Origin: Isoetes taiwanensis
Taxonomy: Eukaryota > Streptophyta > Lycopodiopsida > Isoetales > Isoetaceae
Assembly (NCBI GenBank): GCA_021234155.1
Contig: JAJEKV010000036.1
Location: forward strand, 6,225,079 to 6,289,078
Reading direction: 5' to 3'
DNA length: 64,000 bases
The position numbers were made by a program, and so were the translations under genes. Numbering within the stretch: the stretch's first letter is position 1; each line of letters begins with the position of its first letter. A model generated the notes under the pieces. It was given only the letters and a program-made list of their open reading frames with translations, was not told the DNA's origin and made no database searches. This document shows positions 12,451 to 24,605 of this stretch, piece by piece.

Positions 12451-12539
12451 TGGAAACCTCCCCAATTTTCCTATATGGAAATCTCCCCAAGCTTCCATGC
12501 TGGGGAGGTTTCCATATAGGAAAATTGGAGAGGTTTCCA
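12451..12539. repeat. 39-bp inverted repeat (hairpin), GGAAACCTCCCC motif
   Basis: Left arm 12451-12489 and right arm 12501-12539 are reverse complements with two mismatches, separated by an 11-base loop. Each arm contains the motif GGAAACCTCCCC or a one-base variant twice. The same motif appears at about 11119 and 11155 and inverted near 10795. Confidence 0.85.
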
Positions 12540-15500
12540 ATCTTGGGAGTCTAACCAAATTCGGGCGCAGATAGTTTGATCGTAGCTACTTCTATTATAA
12601 ACACAATATGGTCACTTGGAAAATCTAGTTCATATCAACAATGAATCTTTGATAATATTAGGATGCATGGACTTGTTTCCTTAGTAAGCTTTGGGATACC
12701 AGTGCTTTAGAGTTGATAAAGACATCACACTACAAAAACCAGATTAATCCCATGCTTGCTATGGTTCCACAACGATATTTGTTAACACATTTACCCATGA
12801 AGAAGCATTGAGGAATTGCGTCCATTTGTACAGGAGCACACCACCTTAGAATTGAGATAGGTAGATGGCCCATGAAGAGCGAGAAAACATGATCTGTTAA
12901 TGTTGCCAACTGAGAGTTATGAAAAATGAATATCACACTATTCAGAACTACCCAACATTTGCACCTATCCTGGCACGATATGCTAAGTTGGTTACATCTA
13001 ACTAACTGCTACATATGATGATAAACACACCTTCAATAGGGGCACTGAGATCTTATATTTAGGAAATACTAAACATGCAAGCTCAATTATGCCCCTGATC
13101 ATGACGCTTACATACTGAAATGTATAATTTATCAGCAAGCTTATTATTCCTAACATTTTTCCCTCAAAAAGCCCTTCAGAGTGGGGGTTTTTAATTCTGG
13201 GCAGTAACAGGGTGGCTATTCTTTGTTTGTTACTTTGAGTCCCATAGACTATTTGGTTTCCATAGACGAAAAAAGCCAAATTGGCTTTATCTGGATAAAA
13301 ATAGATTAGATTGAATCTAATCTATTTTTATCCAGATAAAACCATCATATGATCAAAACTTAATGCTAAAATGCCTTAGAGGCTTCATAAGAAGAAATGA
13401 TTTATCTTATGATAACATATTTAAATAACATATTTCTATAACATTAAAGCCAAAATAAGATGATAACTTGTGCGCAATCTTGCACGTTGGTTTTACAAGT
13501 TTAGTTGTAGGCCGTTAAATTGCAAAAGCAGTTTTGAAAGGGTCATTGTTGAATGGGAAAAATGATAGGCCGATTTTTTTGGTATGTATTAATGGTTCTT
13601 CCTTTCATCTTATCTTCAATATATGTATTTTTCTTTGGTAGAGGAATATATAGCGGGATCATTCCGTTGCCTGAGCACCTCTCTTGAAAAGGTAGATGAA
13701 CATAATCTCTTCACCGATTGGATTGGGACTATAAGGGCCAGCCTAATAAGATTCCTTGGCATAAAAGATCAAGCCAGAACTTGGCGAAACTTTCTGACCT
13801 GTCATGTGCTATCTTTGCTCGTCTTCTATTTACTTAATTAGCCTCAAGTTATAGTAGATAAGTATCCTTTGCTGTCATACTTCTAGGTTCAATTGGCATC
13901 ATTTTCTTTGTCGTTAGGCTATCAAAAAAGCCTACAGTACTAGAAAGTGGATGACAAACAAGACTACAAAACATCTAGAAATGCCATAGCTGGTGTTGCT
14001 CCAAACTTTTTCCTTCCTTTATTAATGGTGAAGCATACTAGAAAAACCCTTTTGATAGAAACACCTTTTGTTGTTTGAGAGCAAATGGAGAAGCGCTTGC
14101 AGCTTTATCACTATTTTTTATTTTTGTTGTTTGAAAGCAGGCCGAGGAGCTCGATTAATCATTCCTTATTTCAATTGTAGTGGAGGTATTGTGTACTAAT
14201 TAGAGTATATATACAATCATCATTGTGCACCAAACTACATTTTGCTACTGCAAAAAGTGGTGAACAAATGATGATTACTTGAAGCTATTTTTTGAACTTC
14301 AATTATGTAGCAGCCAATGACAAGAACGACATGTTTCAAGATAGAAATGTGATGTTAATGTGCTTTAAGTGAGAATACATATTTTCTATATTATTCATTT
14401 TATTATTTGCATCATTGCATCATGAAATTAGTTTGCACCATTGCATTATTTGTTCATAACAGTTGCATCGTTTTGTTTGTTCAATGTTTGCCTCTGCCAC
14501 CATTGTGCTTCAGGAAGATTAACATTGGATCTGCATGCATTTACAAGATTCTATATGCCTACAAATTTGCAAAAGTATATATTTGGGACGCGCATTGATG
14601 TTGGCATGTCATACAACTTTTGGAAAATTTGTCATATTTGTTTAGCAATTTAGAGTTCTCTTAATTGTTGCATCTTGGAAAAAGGAGTTCTTACTCGAAA
14701 CACTCTATTTAGCTACAAAGAAGATGCTACAAATTATGCCTAAATGACTAAGTGTAGAACTGATTCTTTGGCATGCACCTGCTTAGTTTGGATAATTTGT
14801 TGACTGGCATGTTATATGTAGGCTCATCTAAGAAAGTTGCTACATGTAAAGGTTTTTTTGCTTCTTCTGAATGCTCATCTCCTTTATAATTTTGCATACA
14901 TTGAGCTCAATGCAAATCTTTTATAAGCTTGATGAACAATTCTTCGTTGATTTTGCCCATATTGCACATGACAAGAACTCGATCCATGTGAAGATGTCGA
15001 GCTGAGTTACCATCATATTAGTGAATTCATCAAGATGCTTCACAATTTTAGATGATAGGTGGCTCACGTATCAATAAGACATTCCTGCTCATAGACCTTT
15101 GATGCAGTGGCTAGCAGTCATTCCAATGGTTCACGTTAGTTTTATCATTTGTCATATCGCATTAATAGAAATTATCATGTACCTTTTGTTTTATATGATG
15201 CCTAGGCATCTATTGTGCTTTTCTATATTAATGTGTATAGCCTGACAGATGGATGCCATAAATTGATAAGTTACTGTTCCAATTATAGAGGCTGACTCAT
15301 CATGGACTTAGAAGTCCCATTTGGTGAACATGCCCATTTGTGAATGCAGTAATTAGCTCAATTGCCCTTAAATTATTCTGTTTTAGTCAAGTTAAAAAAT
15401 CTGCAATATTTTATGCCAGTCTTGAGTTAATTTCTAGTTCTTTATCTTATGTTTTGTATGTTTTACGTGATGTCTCAATATATATATTAGTGACATATAA

Positions 15501-15650
15501 TGGCATATGATTCTTTCATACGGACCATGTCACTAAGGCGCGCATTAACAATGTTCATTCTCAGTGATGTATTAGCCCTTCAGAGCACCGAAAAATGCAC
15601 CGATGTTAGAGAATGAGACAATCAGCCCACCTCCCAAGGGTTTGCTGATT
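12540..15650. other. AT-rich non-coding stretch
   Basis: No gene recognised. Open frames are short (under 95 codons) and resemble no known family. Apart from the palindrome at 13286-13340 and the adjacent small one (AAAGCCAAATTGGCTTT at 13272-13288), I see nothing structured. Confidence 0.4.
13286..13340. repeat. 55-bp perfect palindrome
   Basis: Arms 13286-13312 and 13314-13340 (27 bp each) are exact reverse complements around a single G at 13313. The arms start TTTATCTGGATAAAAATAG. It could be a tiny foldback element or the stem of a hairpin RNA. Confidence 0.9.
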
Positions 15651-15654
15651 TATT

Positions 15655-16200
15655 TATACTTATTACATAATTAATTACACTCTTATGTAATTAATTATAT
15701 ATGCAGATAATTAATTGTCTTGTCTAATTAAGATAATTTATCTACACTCGTATAGTAGATAATAATTTCTCTTATTTAATTATGATATCTTGAATTAATT
15801 CTCTGTTCTAATTATCTAATTAATTATCCTAATTCTCTTAATTAATTATGTAATTAATTGATTATGTAATTATGTAATGAATTAATTAATATAAATCAAT
15901 TAATTACATAATTAATTAAGAGAATTAATTAGATATGGGAATTAATTATCTACATGAGTGTAGATGAATTATCTTAATTAGACAAGAGAATTAATTTAAG
16001 ATATCATAATTAAATACGAGAATTAGTTATCTAGATACGAGTGTAGATGAATTATCTTAATTAGACAAGAGAATTAATTATCTACATATGTAACTAATTA
16101 TATACGACTGTAATTTATTATGTAATTAATTAATTTTTATATACGATTCTAATTTATTATGTAATTAATTAATTTTTTATTAGTGTAATTAATTAAAAGT
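15655..16200. repeat. Very AT-rich long inverted repeat with internal tandem copies
   Basis: Text at about 15670-15880 recurs in inverted form at about 15890-16120. Shared words include TGTCTAATTAAGATAATT and its complement, ATGATATCTTGAATTAATT, and ACACTCGTAT/ATACGAGTGT. Within the right arm a ~83-bp unit (GAGTGTAGATGAATTATC.. to GAGAATTAATT) is repeated in tandem (from 15956 and 16039). TAATTAATTA words dominate. It looks like a MITE or foldback element expanded by internal duplication, or a matrix-attachment-like AT island. Confidence 0.65.
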
Positions 16201-17246
16201 TTTATGATTGAATATGAGTTATTTATCTAACTACAAGTCGTAGGTGACGAGAAGAAGACGACCAGCCATAGCCAAAGCTCAAATTCGTATACAAGGCAAT
16301 CTTTGAATCTGAAAAACATGGGTGGCTGGATCTACAGAAACAGCCGCCGTGACAGATCTAAATCAGGCAGGCAGCTCCACATTCATAAAGCTAAGTCCAA
16401 AGCTGAAGAAATCACGAGTGTGCGGGTTTTTCTGATGTTCAAAAAAGGTCCAAGCCTTGAGCATTTGTGTGAGGAGGGGCTCCAAATCTCTAATTCTGAA
16501 TAGGACAATATAGAAACAGGGTCGATTTTTTTGTCTATGGCGCATTTACGTGCTGACACGTGGCAAGCCCTACAACCCGGAATGGCAGTTGGGTACCCTG
16601 ATTCCGGGTGACAGGTTCAAGCGGTCATCTTCTTTGTGTTTTCAACTGGCTCTTTCTTAGCAATATTTCTTGCATTTCCATCCCATATTTCAGATCCACG
16701 CTCTTCTCGCCTTTGATCCAATCCATTTCACCCCTTCAATCCATCAAATCCTGCTCCATCTCTTCTTCCGATCCAGATCCATCCAAAATTTGGCCGAAAT
16801 GGCGCCTCCGGCCCAAAAATCCCTCTGCTCCGGAGTTAGGGTTCTTCCCGCCGGATCTGGTTAGGGTTCTTCCCTTTTGTCTCATTAAATCATGCGCTGT
16901 TTGATCTTGCCCTTCTTGCTGGAGCAGAGTGATAGAGCATGGCTTTGGTCGGAGCTATTTCCATCTGGGCCCCTTTCCCATTGCCGGATTTGACCATATA
17001 AGAGATTCAGTAAGCTTAATTTTGTTACAAAGCTTCTGATTCGTCCCTTCGCTGCTAAAATAAATGGAGCATCCACAAGCACAACCACCTGCAAAAGACA
17101 TAAGCTTACATGCATGAAAGATCTTACCTACAAAACTTACCTGCGGAAGAAACTTACAAAAAATACAAGAAACTGTTTGCATGCAAGAAGTTTGAAGCAA
17201 AACTTGCCAGAACTGCGAGGAATATAAAGTTTGAAGCATCAAGCAG

Positions 17247-17402
17247 TACTCGAGTTAAAGGAAACAAGAAAAACTGGCCGAAAGTGCCAGCAACTTCATT
17301 CGGCTTCAAGAAAAACTCGCCAAGAAGAACTCGAGTTAAAAGAAACAAGAAAAACTGGCCGGAACTGTAAGCGCCTTCATTAGGCATCAAGAAAACCTCG
17401 CC
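17247..17402. repeat. 81-bp tandem duplication
   Basis: The unit from CTCGAGTTAAA through GAAACAAGAAAAACTGGCCG to ..AAGAAAA(A/C)CTCGCC occurs at 17247-17322 and again at 17328-17402 with about ten differences. A further partial copy (GCCTTCATTCGAGTTGAAGC) follows. Confidence 0.7.
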
Positions 17403-17504
17403 AGAGCCTTCATTCGAGTTGAAGCATCCGCCTCGCCGAAACTATCTATGCCTCTGCAAACAGGGAAAATGGGGAGAAAAAAATCTCCCCTGTTTCTATA
17501 TTGT

Positions 17505-17617
17505 GGGGGAAGGGCACTTGGTCCCCCTTTCCGGGTGGCCGGTGACCCGCTCCCGGCTATCGCCGGTCGCGGGACCCCACCGTCCACCCGGAAAGGGGTC
17601 CCAAGTGCCCTTCCCCC
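17505..17617. repeat. GC-rich foldback with 34-bp inverted arms
   Basis: The left arm at 17505-17538 (GGGGGAAGGGCACTTGG.. CCGGGTGG) and right arm at 17584-17617 are reverse complements with about two mismatches. The ~45-base centre is also GC-rich (TCGCCGGTCGCGGG). It contrasts sharply with the AT-rich surroundings and looks like a small MITE. Confidence 0.8.
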
Positions 17618-18179
17618 ATACAAAATCCTGTGAGTTTGGAGCTTGTCGGAGAGTGCCCAAGTCTCTGATTTTGATTTACATGTCACCATTTCTGCCGTAT
17701 AATTTTAGAAAAAGAGGCCCCGCCAGCCCTTTCTGATATACATTACAGCAAAGCAAAAAAAACTCGTCTTTTTGCTCTGCTTTTATTAATTCAAAATCAT
17801 TCCTTTGATTCTGACATATTCTTCGCAGCAAAAAAAACTTTTCTTCTATCTTGAAATTGGCGAAACTTTTCACATGTCTATATGCATAATATATGCATAA
17901 GTTACTGGCTGGAGCCTGGACCCACTACGATAGAATTCTTTTTGGGTGGACTGGATTCTTGTTAATAAGTTATGCCTTTCTTTTCAATCTCGAAAGTCTG
18001 AAAACAAAAGGCCAACATTCTAGAACTAATGATAATGATATGTGAATTTAATTAAACAGTCGTTATAACATTTACTAGGTTCGTTATAAAAAGCTGGTTT
18101 AAAGAACGCCGCTGCAGCAAGTGTCGGGGTCGGGCTATTTTTTTTTCAGAAAGAAAAGGAAAAGCAAAAATCATCTCTG

Positions 18180-18576
18180 CCATCACGCCGAATTTTTTTA
18201 ATCCTGGATTAAAGGGCTACTTTTGTCCCGATTTGGGCTATATAATTCGTGTTATATGTCTTGGATTTATCTAAGATCACGGCTTTTGAACCAATTGACG
18301 CAGATCATTCCTTTTTTCCAGAGACAGAGATGGTCCGACATCTTTCAATCAGACTCTCGTGACCCTATCTCAATCTTTGTCCTTTTACTCTGCATAAAAA
18401 AACCAATAAAAAAAGTGGCCTTTCCTGTAGCATATAGTCCTTTGGGACGTGTTCTTTCAACGTAAGATTTTTGGGTTGCAAGCTGATGAGCAGGGCCGAA
18501 CAGAAACTCGCTCATTAATGCAGATCGTCTGAACTATCTGCAAAAATCACTATCTGGCTGGACTGCTATTGTAAAA
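18180..18576 (+). promoter_or_regulatory. Promoter region of lipase copy A
   Basis: The non-coding DNA upstream of the copy A start codon keeps blocks shared with the copy B upstream region. Examples are CTTGGATTTATCTA(A/G)GATC followed by ACGGC, CGAGATGGTCCGACAT-like text, and CTTTGTCCTTTTACTC versus CTTGTCCTTTTGCTC. TATATAATTC at about 18239 could be a TATA element. Conservation between copies may only reflect their recent common origin. Confidence 0.4.
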
Positions 18577-20845
18577 ATGAAGCGGATTTTGAATTCCAAC
18601 GCTGTAATCTGCCTCCTTTTTGCTGTATTTGGATTGAACACAATAAACCCAGTTGGAGCGGACGATTTGAGCGGAGCTCAGTTTTTCAATAACGCAGGCT
18701 TCTGTGGCACTTTCGTTCTTCCACTTGGTACTTACAACTGCATTGAATACGCGGTACACACACAGTCCTCAAAATCCATACAAAATTTCTGAATTTTTTT
18801 TGCCCGGATGATCGGAATCCACATTCTGTAACCAGTTTACGATTTGCAGGTGACCACAGGAGATGGGTATAAATTGGGAGTACAGAGAATGTCGTCGAAG
18901 AGCTCCGTCGGAGCAAAAAAGGGACCTGTATTCTTATACCATGGAATCATGCAGGCAAGGAAATCTAGAGCAGGATTAAAAAAATGGTGTGGAAGAAAAA
19001 CTGATAAGGAGCTTTTTGCGTCCTTTTTTTTGTGGTTTTTTTTTTGGTTGCAGGGTGGTGATGTATGGGTTCTAAATCCGCCCAGAGAATCGCTTGCGTT
19101 TATTCTGGCCGATGCAGGATACGATGTATTTGTGGGCAACACAAGGTCTTCAACGTTCAGCTATGGCCATATCAGATACACCCGAAACGACGATGTCAGT
19201 TTCTCGTTTCGCCTGCTTCCCCTGTTTTCCTAAAAGCTTGGTTTTTCAACATGTTCATTCTTAAGCTTGGCTATGGCTATCCTTTGCCAACTTTTCAATG
19301 GCTTTTTTGCAGTAACTTTCGTTCATACTTTGGACACTAAAAGCTCATTCAAATCTGCTGACAAAAGGGACCATTTGCAACCTTTAGAAGAACTGCTAAA
19401 CCACACCTTTGCTTTTTACTGTTACCCAGTTTGAATCTCAGTTTATAGCATCTGCAGTCAATGGCCACAAACCTTTTTAAGGGAAATGCACCACTTATTT
19501 ATGCTTAGTTTACCAAGCACATATTATGAGAGCTCAAGTGTATTTGGTTTCTGATTGCACTGCTAAGCATACATCAGGATAAGATAAATGAAGTACTGCT
19601 GTATATTTCTTAAGTAACAGAGTATATGTCTAACCAAACCCTTTTGAGCTACAGGCTTTTTGGGACTGGAGCTGGGATGATCTGGTCTCCCAAGATCTGC
19701 CATCTATGGTGCAGTTTGTGTATGCCAAGTCTTACAACAGGCCAATCAATTATATAGGCTTCTCACAAGTAAGCACCATAACCATATCCTGCAATATTTT
19801 TGGAAAGACACAACATGTATAACAATGTTTTTTGGAAAGACACAACATGTATAACAATGTTATTTTTTTTACAGGGCGCAATGACAGCTCTAGCCGGCTT
19901 CACCGATGATAATGTAAGAGGAATGGTCCGCAAAGCCGTTCTCTTGAGCCCCGTCTCATATTTGCGCCATTTGGATTCCCCTATGCTCTCTGTAGCCTCT
20001 TGGTTGTTTGTTGATCAGGTTGGCTTTACCACCTTGTTCATGTTAGGACTCAACAAAAATACAAATGATTACAATCATGTCTTGTTCTTGATGCAGATAT
20101 TGTTGGCTTCAGGAGTTAGCGAATTTCGTGTGGACAAGTATGCTTGTTGTTTGATGCATTGCTCCTCTTAATTCATTCTTTGATTTGTTTTTTATCATGG
20201 TATAGTGGTGGTGGAAAGAAGTGGATTAATATGGTGTGCACATCACCTGATGTGAATTGTGTTGATGATCTACTATCCATGGTCACAGGTGTCAATCTAT
20301 AAACACACTTATGGTTTTGCATTTCTACAATGATCTAATCTAAGAGAGGTTGAATCATGTTGCAGGGAAGTATTGCTGTCTAAATGAGTCGAGAAAAGCG
20401 TATTATAATCAGTTCGAGATGCAACCAACCTCAATGAGAAATCTGGCACAGATGGCACAAAGTATGTGTGTGTGTGCGTGCGTGTGTGTATAATGGTGTG
20501 TGTATAATGTAATTTAGCGCTATACTTAATGGTTTTGTGGTTGCAGTGGTGAGGTCTGGAAGCTTCCAGAAGTACAACTATGGCGTGGTGCAAAACATGA
20601 AACGATATTGGAGCGTGTGGCCGCCTTCATATGATCTTAGTTCAATTCCATCAAGCTTCCCAATGATGTTGGTACATGGTGGAAAAGATGGGCTTATAGA
20701 TACTCAAGATTTCCAACACTTGCTAGATGATCTTAAATGTCAACCACAGGTTGTCTTCATTCCCCAATATGCTCATGGAGACTTTGTGATGAGCCCTACT
20801 GCAGCTAACGACGTCTACCATAACTTAATAGCTTTCCTAGGCTGA
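18577..20845 (+). CDS. Acid-lipase-type triacylglycerol lipase, copy A
   Basis: Nine exons join in frame to 399 residues: 18577-18753, 18850-18954, 19054-19194, 19655-19768, 19875-20018, 20097-20137, 20206-20288, 20366-20461 and 20547-20845. The protein belongs to the alpha/beta-hydrolase lipase family that includes gastric/lysosomal lipases and plant LIP1-like proteins, which hydrolyse acylglycerols or steryl esters. Residues 1-28 look like a signal peptide, so a secreted or vacuolar enzyme is likely. Motifs: FLYHGIMQGGDVW (oxyanion strand and cap), GNTR, FWDWSW, and GFSQG with the nucleophile Ser178 split across exons 4/5. Asp348 (GGKDGLID) and His377 (YAHGDF) complete the triad. Intron 2 starts with GC rather than GT (CAG/GCAAGG). 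The gene looks intact. Confidence 0.9.
19801..19864. repeat. 32-bp tandem duplication in lipase A intron 4
   Basis: TGGAAAGACACAACATGTAT followed by AACAATGTT occurs twice in tandem just upstream of the acceptor of exon 5. Copy B has only related ATGTATAAC-like words in its corresponding intron, so the duplication is specific to copy A or arose after the split. Confidence 0.8.
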
Positions 20846-22438
20846 ATAACATTGTATACCAAGATATTAAAAACAATGAGATGTGAAATGTTAATATGTT
20901 AAAGAGGATTCTTATCAATGTTGAAAACTTCCTCTCGTGATGATTTAATACCATAATCAATGTGTTGCAAACATGTTTTATTAATTGTTCAGGACTCCAT
21001 GATTTGCTTACTTTGTGTCAAAGTTCTCATTATAATGTTGTTACCAAGTGTTACTTTGGAAGCTTAACAAGGCTTGTCTAATATTAGTTAGTTCATTTTT
21101 TATCCTAGTTCATCACTATTTAGGACACTAATAGGACCCTGCCCTAGTGCAAATTCACTGTCATGAATAGCCCATGAATACAAAATCAATGGCACGAGTA
21201 GGACCCTACCCTAGTTAATAAGAGCAAAGTAACTCTCATGAATAGCCCATGAATACAAAATGTTAACATCTTCAAAGGTGACATACTTGCTTTTGAATAG
21301 CCCTCAGTATACAAGTATACAGGAGTAAAAAAAAGAGATGTATACAACCTCAAGTACCTTACTAGCATACAACTTCTCAATAACCTCAAGTACCTTACTA
21401 GCATACAACTTCTCAATAACAGCGGGTCTGTACGCTATGATTCTTACAACCTTTTTCGATAAGAAAGTTTATATGCCAAAATTGATTTCTCAATTTGGTC
21501 ATGGAAATGCATCCATGATCCATCATGAATGTGGTGCAACGTGCTATAATTGGAGTATGCTAAGCATGAGGGTAATGTCTTCTTGATTATTGTAGTCCAT
21601 GTGAGTTGATTAATACTATATTGGTAAGTTACAATGTCATAGAGAGAGAACTGAATTTAATTAGATTTTATATCTTCGAAGGGGAGAAAGATTAGATACC
21701 TATCTTAACTACATAAGGAGATAGATTTCAATGCTCTCATATTCACAAGGCTAGTGCTTGTTCCAAATTGGTGATTAGATTTTATATCTTCGGAGGGGAA
21801 AATTTTGAGATACCTATCTTAAAGGAGACAGATCCCAATGCTCTCATATTCACAAGGCAATGCTTTTTTCAAAGTGACCAATGTCTTGTTCCAAAGTGGT
21901 GACGCTAATATGATATTGATGCCAATGTTTAAGATGGAATCTCAAATATTTTTTAACTGCTTTAGCACTAAAATAGTTTTTGGAACTTAGGTTGCAAAGA
22001 TATATAATGTTACTGATGCTTAAAGGAAATAGTTTTTGAAACTGAGGTTGAATTGTTGATCCTTAAATATTGTTTGTACATAACTATCAAATCAATTCAA
22101 TACAAGGTTGAAGCTCCATGCAAGTATAAGAATGTAAATGTCAAATGGCGTGTGTCACGAAAAAGGTATAAGGGATGAGTCAAATGGATAGCAAAGTACT
22201 AATTAAGTTCAATCTCAACTTTTGTTTTGTTTTACTTTTGGCTAATTAATTTGGATATATGGTGAATTTACTATAAAAAGAGGCATCCCTTCCATGTACA
22301 AACAAATCATCCGCATGACATATAAGAGAATGAACATTACAAGTCCCAATGCATAGGCGAGGGAGACTGATGAGATAAATTTATAAAGATTACACTTCTC
22401 ATCCTTATTTCCCAAGATATAACTTGATACACTGTGAT
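20846..22438. other. Spacer between the convergent lipase genes, with local duplications
   Basis: No gene. Three separate short direct duplications are visible: ~65 bp at about 21131-21260 (AGGACCCTRCCCTAG .. CATGAATAGCCCATGAATAC), a 36-bp tandem at 21346-21418 (AACCTCAAGTACCTTACTAG unit, twice), and ~105 bp at about 21661-21870 (GATTTTATATCTTCG .. CTCTCATATTCACAAGGC). This spacer is the centre of the inverted lipase duplication. Confidence 0.6.
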
Positions 22439-24605
22439 TCAGCCTAGGAAACCAATTAGATTATGGTAGACGTCATTAACTGCAGTGGGGCTCATTACAA
22501 AATCTCCATGAGCATATTGGGGAATAAAGATAACTTGATGATTTCCTTTAAGATCTGATTGCAATTGTTGGAAATCTTGAGCATCTACAAGCCCATCTTT
22601 CCCGCCGCGTGCCAACAGCATGGGAAAGCTTGGTGGGATTGAATTAAGATTATAAGAAGGGGGCCACACGCTCCAATAGCGTTTCATGTTTCCTAGCACA
22701 CCATAGTTGTACTTCTGAAATCCTCCAGACCTCACCACTGCAACCACAGAACAGTTTTCAAATATGGTTATGAAATATAGCTATGAATATGCAAGCATGG
22801 AGGATGCATGCACTTACTCTGAGCCATCTGTGCTATATTTCTCATCGAGGTTGGCTGCATTTCGAATTGATTATAGTATGCTTTTCTTGACTGATTTAAA
22901 CAGCAATACCTGCCTGCATCACCATTTCTTCTGCCTCGGATCATTGTGAAAATGCATAGAATTGAAATCATGTCAATGAATATAGATCAAACCTGTGACC
23001 ATTGATAGTAGATCATCAATACAATTCACATGAGGTGATCGGCATACCGTTCCAACCCATTTCTTTCCACCATCACTGTACCATCAATAAGAAAATAAAA
23101 ACAAATCAAACACGAGAAATGATGCATCAACAGCTGAAATAAGAGCACAGCTTACTTATCCACGCTAAATTCGCTTACTCCTGCAGCCAACAATATCTGC
23201 TCAAAAACAAATCAAAGTTTGTTTATAAGTAGTTGGATTGAATTTAAAAAGCTTTAATAACAAACAAGGTGGTACAGCAAACCTGATCAACAAATAGCCA
23301 AGAAGCCACGGTAAGCATAGGGGAATCCAAATGGCGCAAATATGAAATTGGGCTTAACAGGACAGCTTTGCGCACCATTCCCCTTACATTTCCGTCTGTG
23401 AAAGCAGCTAAAGCTGTCATTGCCCCCTGTAAACAAGTTGTTATACTCGTTAAGTGCATTGTTATACATGTCATACATGTTGTTATACACCTTCATTACT
23501 ATACACATTGCTCAGATATGTAATGTTATGCCAAGATATACTTACTTGTGAGAAGCCTACATAGTTGATGGGCCTGTTATAAGATTTAGCATGCACAAAC
23601 CGCAGCATAGATGGCAGATCTTGGGAGACCAGATCATCCCAGCTCCAATCCCAGAATGCCTGTAAGGTTAAACAACTTGGATCAGAAAACTGTTGGAATC
23701 ATACAGTAACAATCAACTATTTTTCAAGTGTCTTGAATAGGCGCACTTAATACATGTAAGTGAGATAAAGACAACTTCAATGCTTAGCTCATTGGATGTA
23801 AAATACAAAGAGTCGGTTGGTTATTTAATTGAAAATTTTCTGTCTAATGCGGTTATGAAAGGTTTAAAGAACGATGCCATTCGCCAGGCAGGTAGAGAAC
23901 GGGTTGAAGAGTTGGCAAAGAACTGCCATGGCCAGGCTCAAAGAATGTATAACATTAGATAATCAAATTAGATGCTAAGCTCACTCACAGCGTTGTTTCG
24001 TGCCAATCTGCTATGGCCATAGCTGAAGGTCGAAGACCTTGTATTACCCACATATACATCATATCCGGCATCAGCAAGCACAAATGCAAGCGATTCTCTT
24101 GGAGGATTTAGAACCCATATATCACCACCCTGCAAAAAAAAAATGCATAATACTTCTGATGAGAAACAGCCGAAGCATCTGCCATACCTTTTTTTTAATA
24201 TTTTTCCTCTTCCGTCTAGATTTTCTTACCTGCATAATTCCATGGTATAAGAATACCGGTCCCTTTTTTGCCCCAAATGCGCTCCTCGACCACATTCTTT
24301 GTACTCCCAATCGATACCCATCTCCGGTGGGCACCTGCAAATCTAAAACTGATTAAGAATGTGGATTTTGTTTTCGATTCGGATCAACAGGCCAAAAAAT
24401 GCAGAAGTTCTGAGGCCCGTACCGCATATTCAATGCAGTTGTATGTACCAAGAGGAAGAACAAAAGTGCCACAGAAGCCTCTGTTGTTGAAAACCTGAGT
24501 GCCCAAATTATCTCCAATATCGCCTCTAACTTGTTTTACTTTGCTCAATCCAAATAGCAGAAAGAGAAGGCAGACTACAGCCTTGGGATCCAAAATCTGC
24601 TTCAT
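22439..24605 (-). CDS. Acid-lipase-type triacylglycerol lipase, copy B
   Basis: Minus-strand exons, in order: 24605-24423, 24334-24230, 24129-23989, 23659-23546, 23426-23283, 23196-23156, 23075-22993, 22913-22818 and 22737-22439. They join in frame to 401 residues with the same intron positions and phases as copy A and the same exon lengths except exon 1, which is two codons longer. The protein is a close paralogue (for example 44 of 48 residues identical in exon 5). It has a hydrophobic signal peptide, the FLYHGIMQ block, GFSQG (nucleophile Ser180), Asp350 in GGKDGLVD and His379 in YAHGDF. All introns use GT-AG, including intron 2 (CAG/GTAAGA), which is GC-AG in copy A. The gene looks intact. 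Confidence 0.9.

Larger units (their letters stand above)
16500..17870. other. Extra DNA present only in copy A of the duplication
   Basis: This stretch interrupts the match to copy B. It contains a plant 5'-UTR-like, CT-rich region (16620-16900) with GTTAGGGTTCTTCCC twice and an ATG in a GC-rich context at 16799 that stays open only briefly, so it may be a captured first exon. Next come a tandem repeat at 17247-17402 and a GC-rich foldback at 17505-17617. No complete gene is present. Confidence 0.45.
16350..20845 (+). repeat. Inverted segmental duplication, copy A
   Basis: This block pairs with 22439-25660 in inverted orientation. The lipase exons, introns and promoter are homologous, and the match resumes further upstream. 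GGCAGGCAGC.., AAAGCTGAAGAAATCACGAG and CTCCAAGCC/GTCCAAGCC words at about 16365-16455 match the reverse complement of about 25500-25610. TTTTCAATCT..AACAAAAGGCCAACATTCTA and CCGCTGCAGCA-GTGTCGG at 17975-18130 match the reverse complement of about 25050-25160. Roughly 1.3 kb (about 16500-17870) has no counterpart in copy B. Confidence 0.75.

Noticed and set aside
23780-23962. 60-codon plus-strand frame in lipase B intron 3
   Set aside because: It is short, antisense within an intron, and has no family resemblance. It may be a leftover of an insertion but is not supported as a gene.
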